The notes: a model not told the origin generated them from the sequence alone. 64,000 bases of DNA from Desertimonas sp963772825 (GCA_963772825.1 CAVYYX010000009.1:62001-126000); one strand, 5' to 3'; positions 35,294 through 44,245 are shown, counted from the stretch's first letter. A program made the numbers and translations.

Positions 35294-35344
35294 CGTTTGC
35301 GTCAGGTGGGTGACCAGAGATGAGTCGGGGAGCTGACGCAAACG
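35294..35344. promoter_or_regulatory. Inverted repeat between divergent ATP-grasp genes
   Basis: Perfect 12-base arms CGTTTGCGTCAG and CTGACGCAAACG separated by 27 bases, in the 107-base divergent gap between ligases 2 and 3. Placement suggests an operator controlling both sides of the amidoligase cluster, or a hairpin in the leader of the ligase 3 operon. Confidence 0.65.
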
Positions 35345-35370
35345 TTCGTGCGCTAGACCATGGAGCGACT

Positions 35371-36588
35371 GTGAACGTTCTCTTCATCGAGCCGAGCTTC
35401 CCGGACAACCAGAAGCAGTTCGTGCGCGCTTTGCACGACGTCGGTGCCACGGTGATCGGCATCGGCGAGCGGCCCGCCGACTGGCTCGGCGACGACGTCA
35501 AGGGCTGGCTCTCGCACTACGAGCAGGTGCCTTCCGTCGTCGATGAAGGCAACCTCATCGACGTTGTGCGCCGAGTGCAAGGATGGCTGTGGGTGGATCG
35601 CCTGGAAGCGACGATCGAAGCGCACGTGATGGCCGCCGCCCGCGCTCGGGAGGCGTGTGGCATTCCTGGAACGTCGGTGCACACGACCTACCTGTGCCGC
35701 GACAAGCCGGCGATGAAGGAGGCCCTGCGCGCCGCCGGAGTTCCTTGCGCCCGCTCGTCGGGGCCGCGCAGCGGTCAGGACGTGCGCGACTTCGCCGCCG
35801 AGGTCGGGTTCCCGATCATCCTCAAGCCCGCCGCCGGGGCCGGCGCATCCGGCGCCGAGCGGGTCAACGGAGCCGACGAGCTCGACGAGGCGATCGCCCG
35901 TAGCGGTGTCGATCACGGCGCCGAGGTCGCCGTCGAGGAGTTCGTCGACGGGCACGAGGGGTTCTACGACACGATCTCGATCGACGGCCAGATCGCCGTC
36001 GATTTCGTCACCCACTACTACCCCAACGTGCTCGAGGCGATGCGGACGCGCTGGATCTCACCGCAGTTCGTCACGACGAACCGGATCGATACCCCCAGCT
36101 ACACCGAGCTGCGCGACCTCGGCCAGCGGGTCATCGATGCACTCGGCATCGGCACGTCGGCGACGCACATGGAGTGGTTCGCCGGTGCCAAAGGTTTGTA
36201 CTTCTCGGAGATCGGTGCCCGACCCCCCGGGGTGCGGGCGTGGGATCTCTACGCCGCCGCCAACGACTTCGACATCTATCGCGAATGGGCCAACGCCGTG
36301 GTCCATGGACGACTCGGCGCGGCGCCGTCGCGTGAGTTCGCCGCCGGGATGATCGCCCTGCGGCCAGAGCGAGACGGGTCGATCGCCGGCTACGACGGCG
36401 TCGACGAGCTGCAGCGACGGCACGGCGAGTGGGTGATCGACGCTCACCTTCCACCGCCCGGCACGCCGACCCAGCCGGTCGAGGCCGGCTACATGGCCAA
36501 CGCCTGGGTGCGCATGCGCCACCCCGACTACGACACGTTGCGCAGCATGCTCGACGAGGTCGGCCGTACGGTTCGCGTGCACGCGTGA
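35371..36588 (+). CDS. ATP-grasp ligase 3 (amidoligase cluster)
   Basis: 405 residues from GTG 35371 with GGAGC upstream. Opens VNVLFIEPSFPDNQKQFVRA, with the core FPIILKPAAGAGASGAERV, VAVEEFVDGHEGFYDTISID and THMEWFAGAKGLYFSEIGAR. Same family as ligases 1 and 2; the N-termini align on the FxEPSFP/FLGPSYP opening and the C-termini on a partner-binding GRL...AGMIALRPERDGSI segment. First gene of a coupled five-gene operon; its stop overlaps the esterase start as GTGA. Substrate unknown. Confidence 0.9.
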   Translation: MNVLFIEPSFPDNQKQFVRALHDVGATVIGIGERPADWLGDDVKGWLSHYEQVPSVVDEGNLIDVVRRVQGWLWVDRLEATIEAHVMAAARAREACGIPGTSVHTTYLCRDKPAMKEALRAAGVPCARSSGPRSGQDVRDFAAEVGFPIILKPAAGAGASGAERVNGADELDEAIARSGVDHGAEVAVEEFVDGHEGFYDTISIDGQIAVDFVTHYYPNVLEAMRTRWISPQFVTTNRIDTPSYTELRDLGQRVIDALGIGTSATHMEWFAGAKGLYFSEIGARPPGVRAWDLYAAANDFDIYREWANAVVHGRLGAAPSREFAAGMIALRPERDGSIAGYDGVDELQRRHGEWVIDAHLPPPGTPTQPVEAGYMANAWVRMRHPDYDTLRSMLDEVGRTVRVHA

Positions 36589-37718
36589 CGGCGGTGATCC
36601 AGCGACACCGACCGACGTGGTCGGCTGCCGACCTCGACGCCCGCGCCGACGCCGGCGAGCCGTTCCCCATCGTCGACGGCGAGCACTGCACGTTCGCCTT
36701 CCGCGGCCCGGCGATCGGCGTGCGACTCGTGCACTTCGGCGTCGGCCTGCCCTCTGATCTCTCCTTCGAGGTCGTCGAGCAGGACGGCGAGTGGTGCCTT
36801 CTGACCCTGGCGATGCCGTACGGGTCGCGCCTGGAGTACAAGCTGGAGGTCACCGACAGCTTCGGCACGAAACTCGTCGAGGACCCGCTCAACCCGCTGA
36901 CGGCGAGCCATCCCTTCGGCGCCAACTCGGTCTGCGAGGCGGCCGGCTACGCGACCCCGGAGTGGGCGATCGAGCGCCACGACGTGCCCCGCGGGACGAT
37001 TCGCGACCTGTACCTCGACAGCGTTGCGCTGGGCAGGCGCGCCGTCACCTCGGTGTACGAGCCGGTGGGCTACAGCTCGTCCACAGCGCCGCGCTGTCCG
37101 CTGCTCATCGTCCACGACGGCCCCGACTACCTGCGCTACGCCGCGGCGACCACCGTCCTCGACAACCTCATCCACGGCGGCGTGATCCCGCCGACGGTGG
37201 TCGCGTTCGTGCACCCGGCCGAGCGCTTGGTCGAGTACGCCGACGACGCCCGCCATCACGGCTACCTCACCAATGAGTTGCTTCCCCAGCTGGAGGCCGA
37301 GTTGTCGGCCGGGGGCGAGCCCGCCAAGCGCTGCCTCGCCGGCGCCAGCTTCGGTGCCGTCGCATCGTTGTCGGCGGCGACCCAGGCTCCGGGGACGTTC
37401 GGGCGCCTGCTGTTGCAGTCCGGTTCGTTCGCCGGCGCCGGAACCGGCTGCTGGCCTCGCCCCGAGGCGCTGTGGCAGCCGATCAAGCAGTTCGTTCGCT
37501 CGTTCATCGCCAACCCCTCCGTGGTCGCTGAACGCATCTACGTCAGCTGCGGCGTCTACGAGTCGCTGATCTGCGAGAACCGTGGGCTCGTGCCGGTGCT
37601 CGAGGGCGCTGGAATGGACGTCACGTTCGACGAGTCGCTCGACGGTCACAACTGGGCGAGTTGGCGGGACAGGCTCGGGGTGGCCCTCCCCGCGCTGCTA
37701 GCTTCCGCACGTGGCTGA
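36585..37718 (+). CDS. Esterase with N-terminal E-set-like domain (enterochelin-esterase-like)
   Basis: 377 residues from GTG 36585. Residues 1-130 form a beta domain (HCTFAFRGPAIGVRLVHFGV; LEYKLEVTDSFGTKLVEDPL) like the N-terminal domain of Fes/IroD-type esterases. The alpha/beta hydrolase domain carries the nucleophile in RCLAGASFGAVASL (G-A-S-F-G) and the His in SLDGHNWASWRDRL. No signal peptide. Between two ATP-grasp genes and overlapping both, it probably hydrolyses an ester or amide bond of a product made by the ligases. Confidence 0.87.
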   Translation: MTAVIQRHRPTWSAADLDARADAGEPFPIVDGEHCTFAFRGPAIGVRLVHFGVGLPSDLSFEVVEQDGEWCLLTLAMPYGSRLEYKLEVTDSFGTKLVEDPLNPLTASHPFGANSVCEAAGYATPEWAIERHDVPRGTIRDLYLDSVALGRRAVTSVYEPVGYSSSTAPRCPLLIVHDGPDYLRYAAATTVLDNLIHGGVIPPTVVAFVHPAERLVEYADDARHHGYLTNELLPQLEAELSAGGEPAKRCLAGASFGAVASLSAATQAPGTFGRLLLQSGSFAGAGTGCWPRPEALWQPIKQFVRSFIANPSVVAERIYVSCGVYESLICENRGLVPVLEGAGMDVTFDESLDGHNWASWRDRLGVALPALLASARG

Positions 37719-38952
37719 CGTCACACGCCGCATCGGGCTCTCGCTGGGCGCCGACCTGTGTTGGCCGATCTGCTACGAGGAAGTGCTCCGCCGCCTCGAC
37801 CTCGCGCTGCCGATCGACGGCGACATCGTCCGCTTCGAGACCGATCGGGTGATCATCGAGCCGTTCGATCTGCGCCAATCGACGAGCTACGACCTCGTCG
37901 TCGACCGTCTGACCCACTGGTACACGACGAGCCGGGAGTGGATCAAGAAGGCGATCCTCACCGACGGGCTGTACGTGTTCAACAACCCGTGGGCGATCCA
38001 GTCGATGGAGAAGCACACGTCGTACTGCGCGATGATCCGCCTCGGCATGCCGATCCCGGCCACCTCGATGGTGCCACCCAAGGAGTACGAGCCGAAGGCC
38101 GACCTCCAGGTCACCCTGGAGCGCTACGCCAGGCTGTTCGATCTCGGCGAGGTCGGCGAGCAGGTGGGCTACCCACTGTTCATCAAGCCGTACGACGGTG
38201 GCGGATGGGCCGGCGTGCGTCGGGTCGATGACGAAGCCGAACTGCATCGCGCCTACGACGAGAGCGGCACGTACCTGTTGCATCTGCAACGGGCCGTCGA
38301 GCCGCACGACCTGTTCATCCGCTGCATCGGCTTCGGACCACAGACTCGGCTGATCCGCTACGACCCGTCGGCACCGCTGCACGACCGCTACACGATGGAC
38401 GACGGCGGCGTGTCCGAGGAGGAGCGCCAGACACTCATCGACACGACGCTGACGATCAACTCGTTCTTCGGCTGGGAGTTCAACTCCTGCGAGGCGCTGC
38501 GCCAGGACGGCGAGTGGCGGCCGATCGATTTCGCCAACGCCTGCCCCGACTCGCAGGTCACCTCGTTGCACTACAACTTCCCCTGGCTCGTCGCCGCCAA
38601 CCTGCGCTGGTCGATCTTCTGTGCGGCGACGAAGCGGCCGATGCCGGTGAACCTCGATTGGGCGCCGTACTTCGAGATCGCCGACTCGTCGCTCCCCTAC
38701 ACCGACAAGCTCGCCGCCTACGCGGCGATCGCCCGCCGGCGCTTTCAGGCCGACGAGTTCGACGAGTTCTGCGCCACCCACCTCTCCCACCTCGATGGCG
38801 TCGTCGAGGAGTTCTTCGGCGACGGCGTGGCCTATGGCGCCGTGCGCCGGAAGGTCGAAACACTCTTCCCGGGGAACGAGGTCGACCTGTTCACCGACCT
38901 GTTCTGGGAGCGCATTCAGTATTGGCGAGGCGAGATGGCAGACGACAAGTGA
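37711..38952 (+). CDS. ATP-grasp ligase 4 (RimK-like, amidoligase cluster)
   Basis: 413 residues from GTG 37711, inside the end of the esterase gene. Different from the other three: IGLSLGADLCWPICYEEVLR N-terminus, NNPWAIQSMEKHTSYCAMIR, VGYPLFIKPYDGGGWAGVRR (lysine loop), LFIRCIGFGPQTRLIRYDPS and EWRPIDFANACPDSQVTSLH (metal site D-x-A-N). The GFGPQTRLIRYDPSAPLHDR stretch resembles the RimK/GshB branch that makes alpha- or gamma-linked peptide bonds. Stop and next start overlap as TGATG. Confidence 0.87.
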   Translation: MADVTRRIGLSLGADLCWPICYEEVLRRLDLALPIDGDIVRFETDRVIIEPFDLRQSTSYDLVVDRLTHWYTTSREWIKKAILTDGLYVFNNPWAIQSMEKHTSYCAMIRLGMPIPATSMVPPKEYEPKADLQVTLERYARLFDLGEVGEQVGYPLFIKPYDGGGWAGVRRVDDEAELHRAYDESGTYLLHLQRAVEPHDLFIRCIGFGPQTRLIRYDPSAPLHDRYTMDDGGVSEEERQTLIDTTLTINSFFGWEFNSCEALRQDGEWRPIDFANACPDSQVTSLHYNFPWLVAANLRWSIFCAATKRPMPVNLDWAPYFEIADSSLPYTDKLAAYAAIARRRFQADEFDEFCATHLSHLDGVVEEFFGDGVAYGAVRRKVETLFPGNEVDLFTDLFWERIQYWRGEMADDK

Positions 38953-39686
38953 TGAGCTCGAAGCTGCCGACGAGTTGGTACTCCAACCGGCTCGAACGCG
39001 ATGTCAGCGTGGTGCGGTGGGGTGACTACGGCAGGCCCGTGCTCGTGTTCCCGACGGCGGGCGGGGACGCCGAGGAGATCGAGCGCTTCCACCTCGTCGA
39101 CGCCTGCTCCGAGTTGCTCGACGTGGGCAGGATCAAGCTGTACTCCGTCGACAGCGTCAATGGCCGGGCGATGCTCGCCGGCGAGGGCGATGCGGCGCAC
39201 CAGGCGTGGGTGCAGCGGCAGTTCTTCGAGTTCATCGCCAACGAGCTGGTGCCCGCCGTGCGCGCCGACTGCGGCTCGGCGGACATCGAGCTGATCGCCG
39301 CCGGCGCGTCGATCGGCGCCTTCAACGCCCTCACCTGTGTGTGCCTGCACCCCTCCATGTTCCGGGCGGCGGTGTGCATGAGCGGCACGTTCCAGCTACG
39401 CCGCTTCCTGCACGGGCCGGTCGGCGAGGACTTCGTCATGTCCTCGGCGCTCGAGGCGCTCGCCCATCTCGACGAGCCCCACCTCGACGAGGTGCGCACA
39501 CGCTTCGTGATCTTCGCCAGTGGCGAAGGGGCCAACGAGGACATCGGCGAGTCGTGGAACGCCGCCCAAGTCATCGGGGCGGCCGGCATCCCCAACCGCG
39601 TCGACTCGTGGGGCCGCCACTGGGCCCATGACTGGCCGCTCTGGCGGGCCATGCTCCCCGGCTACCTGGACGAATTAGTGGAATGA
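38952..39686 (+). CDS. Esterase/PHB-depolymerase-like alpha/beta hydrolase
   Basis: 244 residues, start ATG in TGATG overlap. SSKLPTSWYSNRLERDVSVV N-terminus; the nucleophile elbow is IAAGASIGAFNALTC (G-A-S-I-G) and the His is in SWGRHWAHDWPLWRAML. It resembles the cytoplasmic esterase family found next to ATP-grasp genes in several bacteria (family knowledge, not checked). It is distinct from the first esterase in lacking the N-terminal beta domain. Likely works on the same unknown product. Confidence 0.85.
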   Translation: MSSKLPTSWYSNRLERDVSVVRWGDYGRPVLVFPTAGGDAEEIERFHLVDACSELLDVGRIKLYSVDSVNGRAMLAGEGDAAHQAWVQRQFFEFIANELVPAVRADCGSADIELIAAGASIGAFNALTCVCLHPSMFRAAVCMSGTFQLRRFLHGPVGEDFVMSSALEALAHLDEPHLDEVRTRFVIFASGEGANEDIGESWNAAQVIGAAGIPNRVDSWGRHWAHDWPLWRAMLPGYLDELVE

Positions 39687-39690
39687 TGTT

Positions 39691-39856
39691 TCGACCTCAC
39701 TCGTTCGCTCGCTTCGCTCGCTCTCTCCGTTCGGTCGAGCTCGTTGAGCCGGCCTCCGGCCGGCACCGAAATCCATTCAGCTGGTCGACCGGCAAAGCCG
39801 GATCGACCAGCGGTGGGGGGCTCCGGCAGGAGCCTCTGCCCCCCACACCCCCCGCC
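39691..39856 (-). repeat. Interspersed repeat family F, copy 2 (inverted)
   Basis: Reverse-complement homologue of the repeat at 23968-24129: TCGACCTCACTCGTTCGCTC on the plus strand, then CCGGCCTCCGGCC, the hairpin GGTCGACCGGCAAAGCCGGA, CTCCGGCAGGAGCC and CCCCCCGCC. It fills the 196-base gap between the esterase and GCS2 genes. The pair of copies flanks 15.7 kb in opposite orientation. Confidence 0.83.
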
Positions 39857-39882
39857 AACTTCAGTCGTGCGTGGAGACGCTG

Positions 39883-41811
39883 ATGGGGCATCAGACTGCC
39901 ACTGCCCAGACCGATCGCCAGACGGCGATCCGCTGGATGCTGCGCGACCTCCAGGCGCTCCAGGTGATGCTCGCCGATGAGCGCTTCGAGACCGGCATCC
40001 GGCGCATCGGCGCCGAGCAGGAGATGTTCCTCGTCGACGCCTCGTGGCAACCTGCGCCGGGGGCGCTGCCGATGCTCGCCGCCCTGACCGGCCACCCGTA
40101 CACGACCGAGGTCGGGGCGTTCAACCTCGAGCTCAACCTCGACCCCCACGAGTTCAGCACCGACTGCTTCTCCCGCATGCAGGCGCAACTCGATGAGCTG
40201 CTCGCCCTCGGGCGCGTTGCCGCCGAGACGGCCGGCCTCCACGTCGTCCTCGCCGGCACTCTGCCGACGATCCGCAAGCGCGACCTCACGATGGCGAACA
40301 TGGTCCAGAACCCGCGCTACCTCGCCCTCAACAACGCCCTCATGGGCCTGCGCGGCGAGGACTACGAGCTGCACATCAAAGGCACCGACGAGCTGCGCGT
40401 TCGCCAGGACTCGGTGATGGCCGAGGCGTGCAACGCCAGCTTCCAGGTCCACCTCCAGGTCACGCCGAGCGAGTTCGCCAACGCCTACAACGTCGCCCAG
40501 GCGCTGAGCGGCCCGACCCTGGCGAGCGCCACCAACTCGCCGCTGCTGTTCGGCAAACGGCTCTGGGCGGAGACGAGGATCGCCCTGTTCGAGCAGTCGG
40601 TCGACACGCGGCGACCCGGCCATCACGTTCGCGAGCGTCCTGCTCGAGTGAGCTTCGGCGACGATTGGGTGGCGTCGTCGGTCGCCGAGCTGTACAAGGA
40701 GGACATCACCCGCTTTCGGCCGGTCCTCGCCCCGGACGAGTACGAGGATCCGCTGCAGCAGCTCGCCGCTGGGCGGATCCCGGAACTGCCCGCCCTGCGC
40801 CTGCACACCGGGACGGTGTGGCGGTGGAACCGGGCGTGCTACGGCATCTCCCACACGCCCGACGGCGACGTCCCGCATCTGCGCATCGAGAATCGGATCC
40901 TGCCGTCGGGGCCGAGCACGATCGACGAGATCGCCAATGCCGCCTTGTGGCTCGGGCTGATGTGCTCGGTGACCGAGGACCATCCCGAGATCAACCGATC
41001 GATCCCCTTCGAGCAGGCCCGCACGAACTTCGTGGCCGCCGCTCGCCAGGGTCTGTCATCGACGCAGACCTGGCTCGACGGCCACGAGTACCCGGCGGCG
41101 GCGTTGACGCTCGACATCCTGTTGCCGCTGGCCGCTCGTGGCCTCGAGTCGCAGGGCGTCGACAGCGCCGACGTCGGCAAGTACCTCGGCGTCATCGAAC
41201 GACGGGTGCACTCCGGGCACACCGGATCGCGATGGATCCTCTCGTCGCTCAACGCGATGCGCAACCAGGGCAGCGCCGGGCAGCGCTTGAACAGCCTGAC
41301 GGCGGCGATGGTCAGCCGGCAGCGCGGTGGCACGCCCGTCGCCGAGTGGACCGCCGCGAACCTCGACGAGGGCGGCCAGTGGCAGCACAACTTCGTGACG
41401 GTCGAACAGCTGATGACGACGACCGACCTCGTGTCGGTGGCACCGGACGACCCCGTGGAGCTCGTCGCCAATCTGCTCGACTGGCACCGCATCCGTCAGG
41501 TCCTCGTCGAGGAGAGCGACGGCACGCTGGTCGGGCTCGTGTCCTATCGGGCGATCCTGCGTCTCGTCGCCCATGGCACGGACATCTCCCAGCTCACCGT
41601 CGCCGAGGTGATGAAGCGCGAGCCCGTGTGTGTCCCCCCGGACATGGCGCCGTTGCGAGCCCTCGAGGTGATGCGCCAGTTCGGGATCGGCGCGCTGCCC
41701 GTGGTGTCTGACGGTCAGCTGATCGGCATCGTCACCGAGCACGACTTCTTCAACGTCGCCGGGATGCTGCTCCTCGAACAGCTCGACCAGTCCCAACGCA
41801 CCGACGACTGA
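39883..41811 (+). CDS. GCS2-type carboxylate-amine ligase fused to a CBS-domain pair
   Basis: 642 residues from ATG 39883 with GGAG upstream (GTG 39871 also possible). Residues about 20-440 are a glutamate-cysteine ligase 2-like domain: IRRIGAEQEMFLVDAS, TEVGAFNLELNLDPHEFSTD, RIENRILPSGPSTIDEIANA. The C-terminal 130 residues are two CBS motifs (TVEQLMTTTDLVSVAPDDPV...LVGLVSYRAILRL and VAEVMKREPVCVPPDMAPLR...LIGIVTEHDFFNVAG), which bind adenosyl ligands. It probably makes a gamma-glutamyl- or similar amide, with activity controlled by energy charge. Last gene of the amidoligase set. Confidence 0.9.
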   Translation: MGHQTATAQTDRQTAIRWMLRDLQALQVMLADERFETGIRRIGAEQEMFLVDASWQPAPGALPMLAALTGHPYTTEVGAFNLELNLDPHEFSTDCFSRMQAQLDELLALGRVAAETAGLHVVLAGTLPTIRKRDLTMANMVQNPRYLALNNALMGLRGEDYELHIKGTDELRVRQDSVMAEACNASFQVHLQVTPSEFANAYNVAQALSGPTLASATNSPLLFGKRLWAETRIALFEQSVDTRRPGHHVRERPARVSFGDDWVASSVAELYKEDITRFRPVLAPDEYEDPLQQLAAGRIPELPALRLHTGTVWRWNRACYGISHTPDGDVPHLRIENRILPSGPSTIDEIANAALWLGLMCSVTEDHPEINRSIPFEQARTNFVAAARQGLSSTQTWLDGHEYPAAALTLDILLPLAARGLESQGVDSADVGKYLGVIERRVHSGHTGSRWILSSLNAMRNQGSAGQRLNSLTAAMVSRQRGGTPVAEWTAANLDEGGQWQHNFVTVEQLMTTTDLVSVAPDDPVELVANLLDWHRIRQVLVEESDGTLVGLVSYRAILRLVAHGTDISQLTVAEVMKREPVCVPPDMAPLRALEVMRQFGIGALPVVSDGQLIGIVTEHDFFNVAGMLLLEQLDQSQRTDD

Positions 41812-41833
41812 ACGCGCGACCCACCCGAGAACG

Positions 41834-41881
41834 ACCGATGGGTGTTTAGGGGACCGTTCCGTCCCCTAAACACCCATCGGT
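41834..41881. repeat. Palindromic repeat family A, copy 3
   Basis: Perfect 21-base arms (ACCGATGGGTGTTTAGGGGAC and its complement) with loop CGTTCC. It sits between the convergent GCS2-CBS and beta-lactamase-fold genes and supplies the final APMGV codons and TAG of the latter. Confidence 0.95.
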
Positions 41882-42879
41882 GCGATGAGGTCGGCGAGCA
41901 CCCGGGCGATCGGCCAGGCGCCGTCGGACGTGTTGGAGATCACGGTGCACGTGAGATCGCGTGTCGGGTCGTGGGCGGACCACAACGACACGCCGGTGTC
42001 TCCACCGACGAGGAGGACGGCGTCGCCGGTCTCGTGCAGCCAGAAGCCGAGGCCGTAGCGCATCGACTCCGCGGGTACCGCGCTACGCGGCCGGGTCATC
42101 TCGCCGACCCAGTCCATCGACACGATGCGGCCGCCGAACAGCGCCGTCCACAGGGCCCGGAGGTCTGCGACCGTCGTGTAGACGCCGCCGTCACCGTTGC
42201 CGCGCACTGGCAGGTGGAAGACGTTGCTGCGCCAGTGTCCGTCCACGTCGAGGTAGCCGACAGCGGTTCGCCCGGGCAGCTCGTCGGAGCGCAGGAACTC
42301 GGTGTCGATCGTCCCCGCCGGCGCGCACACGCGTTGGGCGACGAGGTCGTGGTACGGCACGCCAGACGCCCGTTCGGCGATCAGGGCGAGCACCATGTAG
42401 CCCCCGTTGCAATAGGAGAACTGCTCGCCGGGCGGGAACTTCGTCGGAAACCCGTCGAGCACCACCACGAAGTCCTCGGTGCCCACCAATCGCTGGACCG
42501 GCACCGGCATGAGGTAGTCGTTGCGGTCCGTCTCGACGTCCTCGTCGAGGTAGTCGCCGATCCCCGAGCGATGGGCGAGCAACTGCTCGACGGTGACCGC
42601 GTCGTCGATGAGCGGGAGGTCGTCTCCGAGCAGCGACCTTGCCGTCGTCGCCAGGTCGAGCGTGCCGTCTTCGATCAGCGTGACGACCGCCAGGGCGGTC
42701 AGACCCTTGGTGCCGCTGGCGGTGGCGAACCTGGTGTCGGGGGTGTTGGCGATGCCCCACCGGCGGTCGGCGTCGCCGTAGGCGGCGAGCAGCTCGGTGT
42801 CAGCGCCCCGGTCGACGCGGACCACGCCGGAGAACGCCGATTCGGTGGCGACCCGATCGACGGCTGAGTGCGTGTTCAT
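41866..42879 (-). CDS. Beta-lactamase-fold serine hydrolase (class C/esterase type)
   Basis: 337 residues. SxxK motif SGTK (S55, K58) and the second-site tyrosine in FSYCNGGYMVLALIA (YxN). It has the loop GFWLHETGDAVLLVGGDTGV in place of the usual KTG/HxG. No signal peptide is seen, so a cytoplasmic esterase/peptidase is more likely than antibiotic resistance. Its last four residues and stop come from the family A palindrome. The start overlaps the stop of the upstream YbhN-type gene (ATGA). Confidence 0.85.
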   Translation of the reverse strand: MNTHSAVDRVATESAFSGVVRVDRGADTELLAAYGDADRRWGIANTPDTRFATASGTKGLTALAVVTLIEDGTLDLATTARSLLGDDLPLIDDAVTVEQLLAHRSGIGDYLDEDVETDRNDYLMPVPVQRLVGTEDFVVVLDGFPTKFPPGEQFSYCNGGYMVLALIAERASGVPYHDLVAQRVCAPAGTIDTEFLRSDELPGRTAVGYLDVDGHWRSNVFHLPVRGNGDGGVYTTVADLRALWTALFGGRIVSMDWVGEMTRPRSAVPAESMRYGLGFWLHETGDAVLLVGGDTGVSLWSAHDPTRDLTCTVISNTSDGAWPIARVLADLIAPMGV

Positions 42880-44186
42880 GGGGTGTCGCCAGTCTGGCGG
42901 TGTTGGTGCTCCTCGAGCGAGACGATTACGTCCGAGCGCTGGGCGTCGACGAGCGGGGCGGTGGGAATCTCGACGTCGGGCATCTTGCGCACGACCCGCT
43001 TGGGCCAGGCGCGCATCAAGAACTCGAGCTGCGACTCGCCGGCGTCTTCGCTGTCGTGAGCGAGGGTGCGCAGGCGCGCCAGCCGATCACGTCGGGTGAT
43101 GCTCCACGGCCCGAAGCGCAGCGACGCGTAGCACAGCCCGCCGACGACGATCGGCAGGAAGAACTGGCTGATGCGGTACACGCCGACACCCAAGACGGCG
43201 TTGGCGCGAGTCAGGCCGAAGCCGACGAGCGTCGGGATGTACACCCACTCGACGATCCCCAGGCCGCCCGGGGTGATCGGGATGACACCGATGACGTTGG
43301 CCAACCCGAAGGCGACGAACAGCGCGTCGGGATCCAGCGTGCCGCCGAAGGCGCGCAGGAACACCCACAGCGAGGCGGCGTCGAGCGTCCAAGCGAGGGC
43401 CGCCCAGCCGATGACCCTGCGCAGCAATTGTTTGTCGTCGAGGAGGTCCTCGACGCGGGTGCCGACCTGCCGCACGGCGGCGGTGGCCTTGTCCCCGTTC
43501 CAGCGGAACTTCTTGGCGACCGCCCGGACGATCCGCTCCGCCCTGGCCTGGCCGTGGATCAAGCCGACGACGATGCCGACGGCGACGAGCATCACGACCA
43601 CGCCGGCGAGGGCGGCGACGACGTAGAGGCCGTTGGCGCCACGGAGCGGGATGGAGATCAGCAAGGCGACCCACAGCATCACGTTGAGCACGACGGCCGA
43701 GCCGATCCCGGCGGTCGCCATCGCGAACCCGGCGTCGGCGCCGCGCACTCCTGAGAGGGTCAGCAGGCGGTAGCCGAGCGCCGAGCCGGCGGCGTTGCCG
43801 GCGGGAACGATGTAGGTCAGCGCCTTCGAGCTCATCCCGATGCGGAACATGCGCATCGGGGTGATGTCGTGGCCGGCGTCGCCGAGCGCGGCGCGGGTGA
43901 GGAACGCGTATGCCCACCACGAGCCGACCTGCAGGCCGATGCCGAAGAACAGCAGCAGCGGCTGGACGTCGATCAACTCCGACGCTGCCCGCCGGAAGCC
44001 AGGGATCAGCGGAAGGATGAAGAAGTAGAAGACGACGACGAACAGCACCGTCTTGATGCCGACGTGCACGGGCCTGAACGGCTTGCGCGGTGTGGGAGCT
44101 GACGGATCGCGCAGGATCGGTGGCAGTTCGCCGGTCTCGAAAAGGCGGGGACTGGGCGTCCGCTGCTCAACCCGCTCCGCGGTCAC
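42876..44186 (-). CDS. YbhN/LPG-synthase-TM-type membrane protein (flippase domain only)
   Basis: 436 residues. A soluble N-terminal 45 residues are followed by about eight hydrophobic helices (VLFVVVFYFFILPLIPGFRR first). The conserved stretch YIVPAGNAAGSALGYRLLTL and VIPITPGGLGIVEWVYIPTL are typical of UPF0104, the lipid-flipping domain of lysylphosphatidylglycerol synthase. The aminoacyl-transferase half of MprF is absent. Probably moves a lipid or polyisoprenoid across the membrane. Co-transcribed with the beta-lactamase-fold gene downstream. Confidence 0.88.
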   Translation of the reverse strand: MTAERVEQRTPSPRLFETGELPPILRDPSAPTPRKPFRPVHVGIKTVLFVVVFYFFILPLIPGFRRAASELIDVQPLLLFFGIGLQVGSWWAYAFLTRAALGDAGHDITPMRMFRIGMSSKALTYIVPAGNAAGSALGYRLLTLSGVRGADAGFAMATAGIGSAVVLNVMLWVALLISIPLRGANGLYVVAALAGVVVMLVAVGIVVGLIHGQARAERIVRAVAKKFRWNGDKATAAVRQVGTRVEDLLDDKQLLRRVIGWAALAWTLDAASLWVFLRAFGGTLDPDALFVAFGLANVIGVIPITPGGLGIVEWVYIPTLVGFGLTRANAVLGVGVYRISQFFLPIVVGGLCYASLRFGPWSITRRDRLARLRTLAHDSEDAGESQLEFLMRAWPKRVVRKMPDVEIPTAPLVDAQRSDVIVSLEEHQHRQTGDTP

Positions 44187-44245
44187 GCCCCCTTGCTACA
44201 CGATCCGACGCGAAACCAAACAGCATCGGCCCCCGCCCCAGCACG

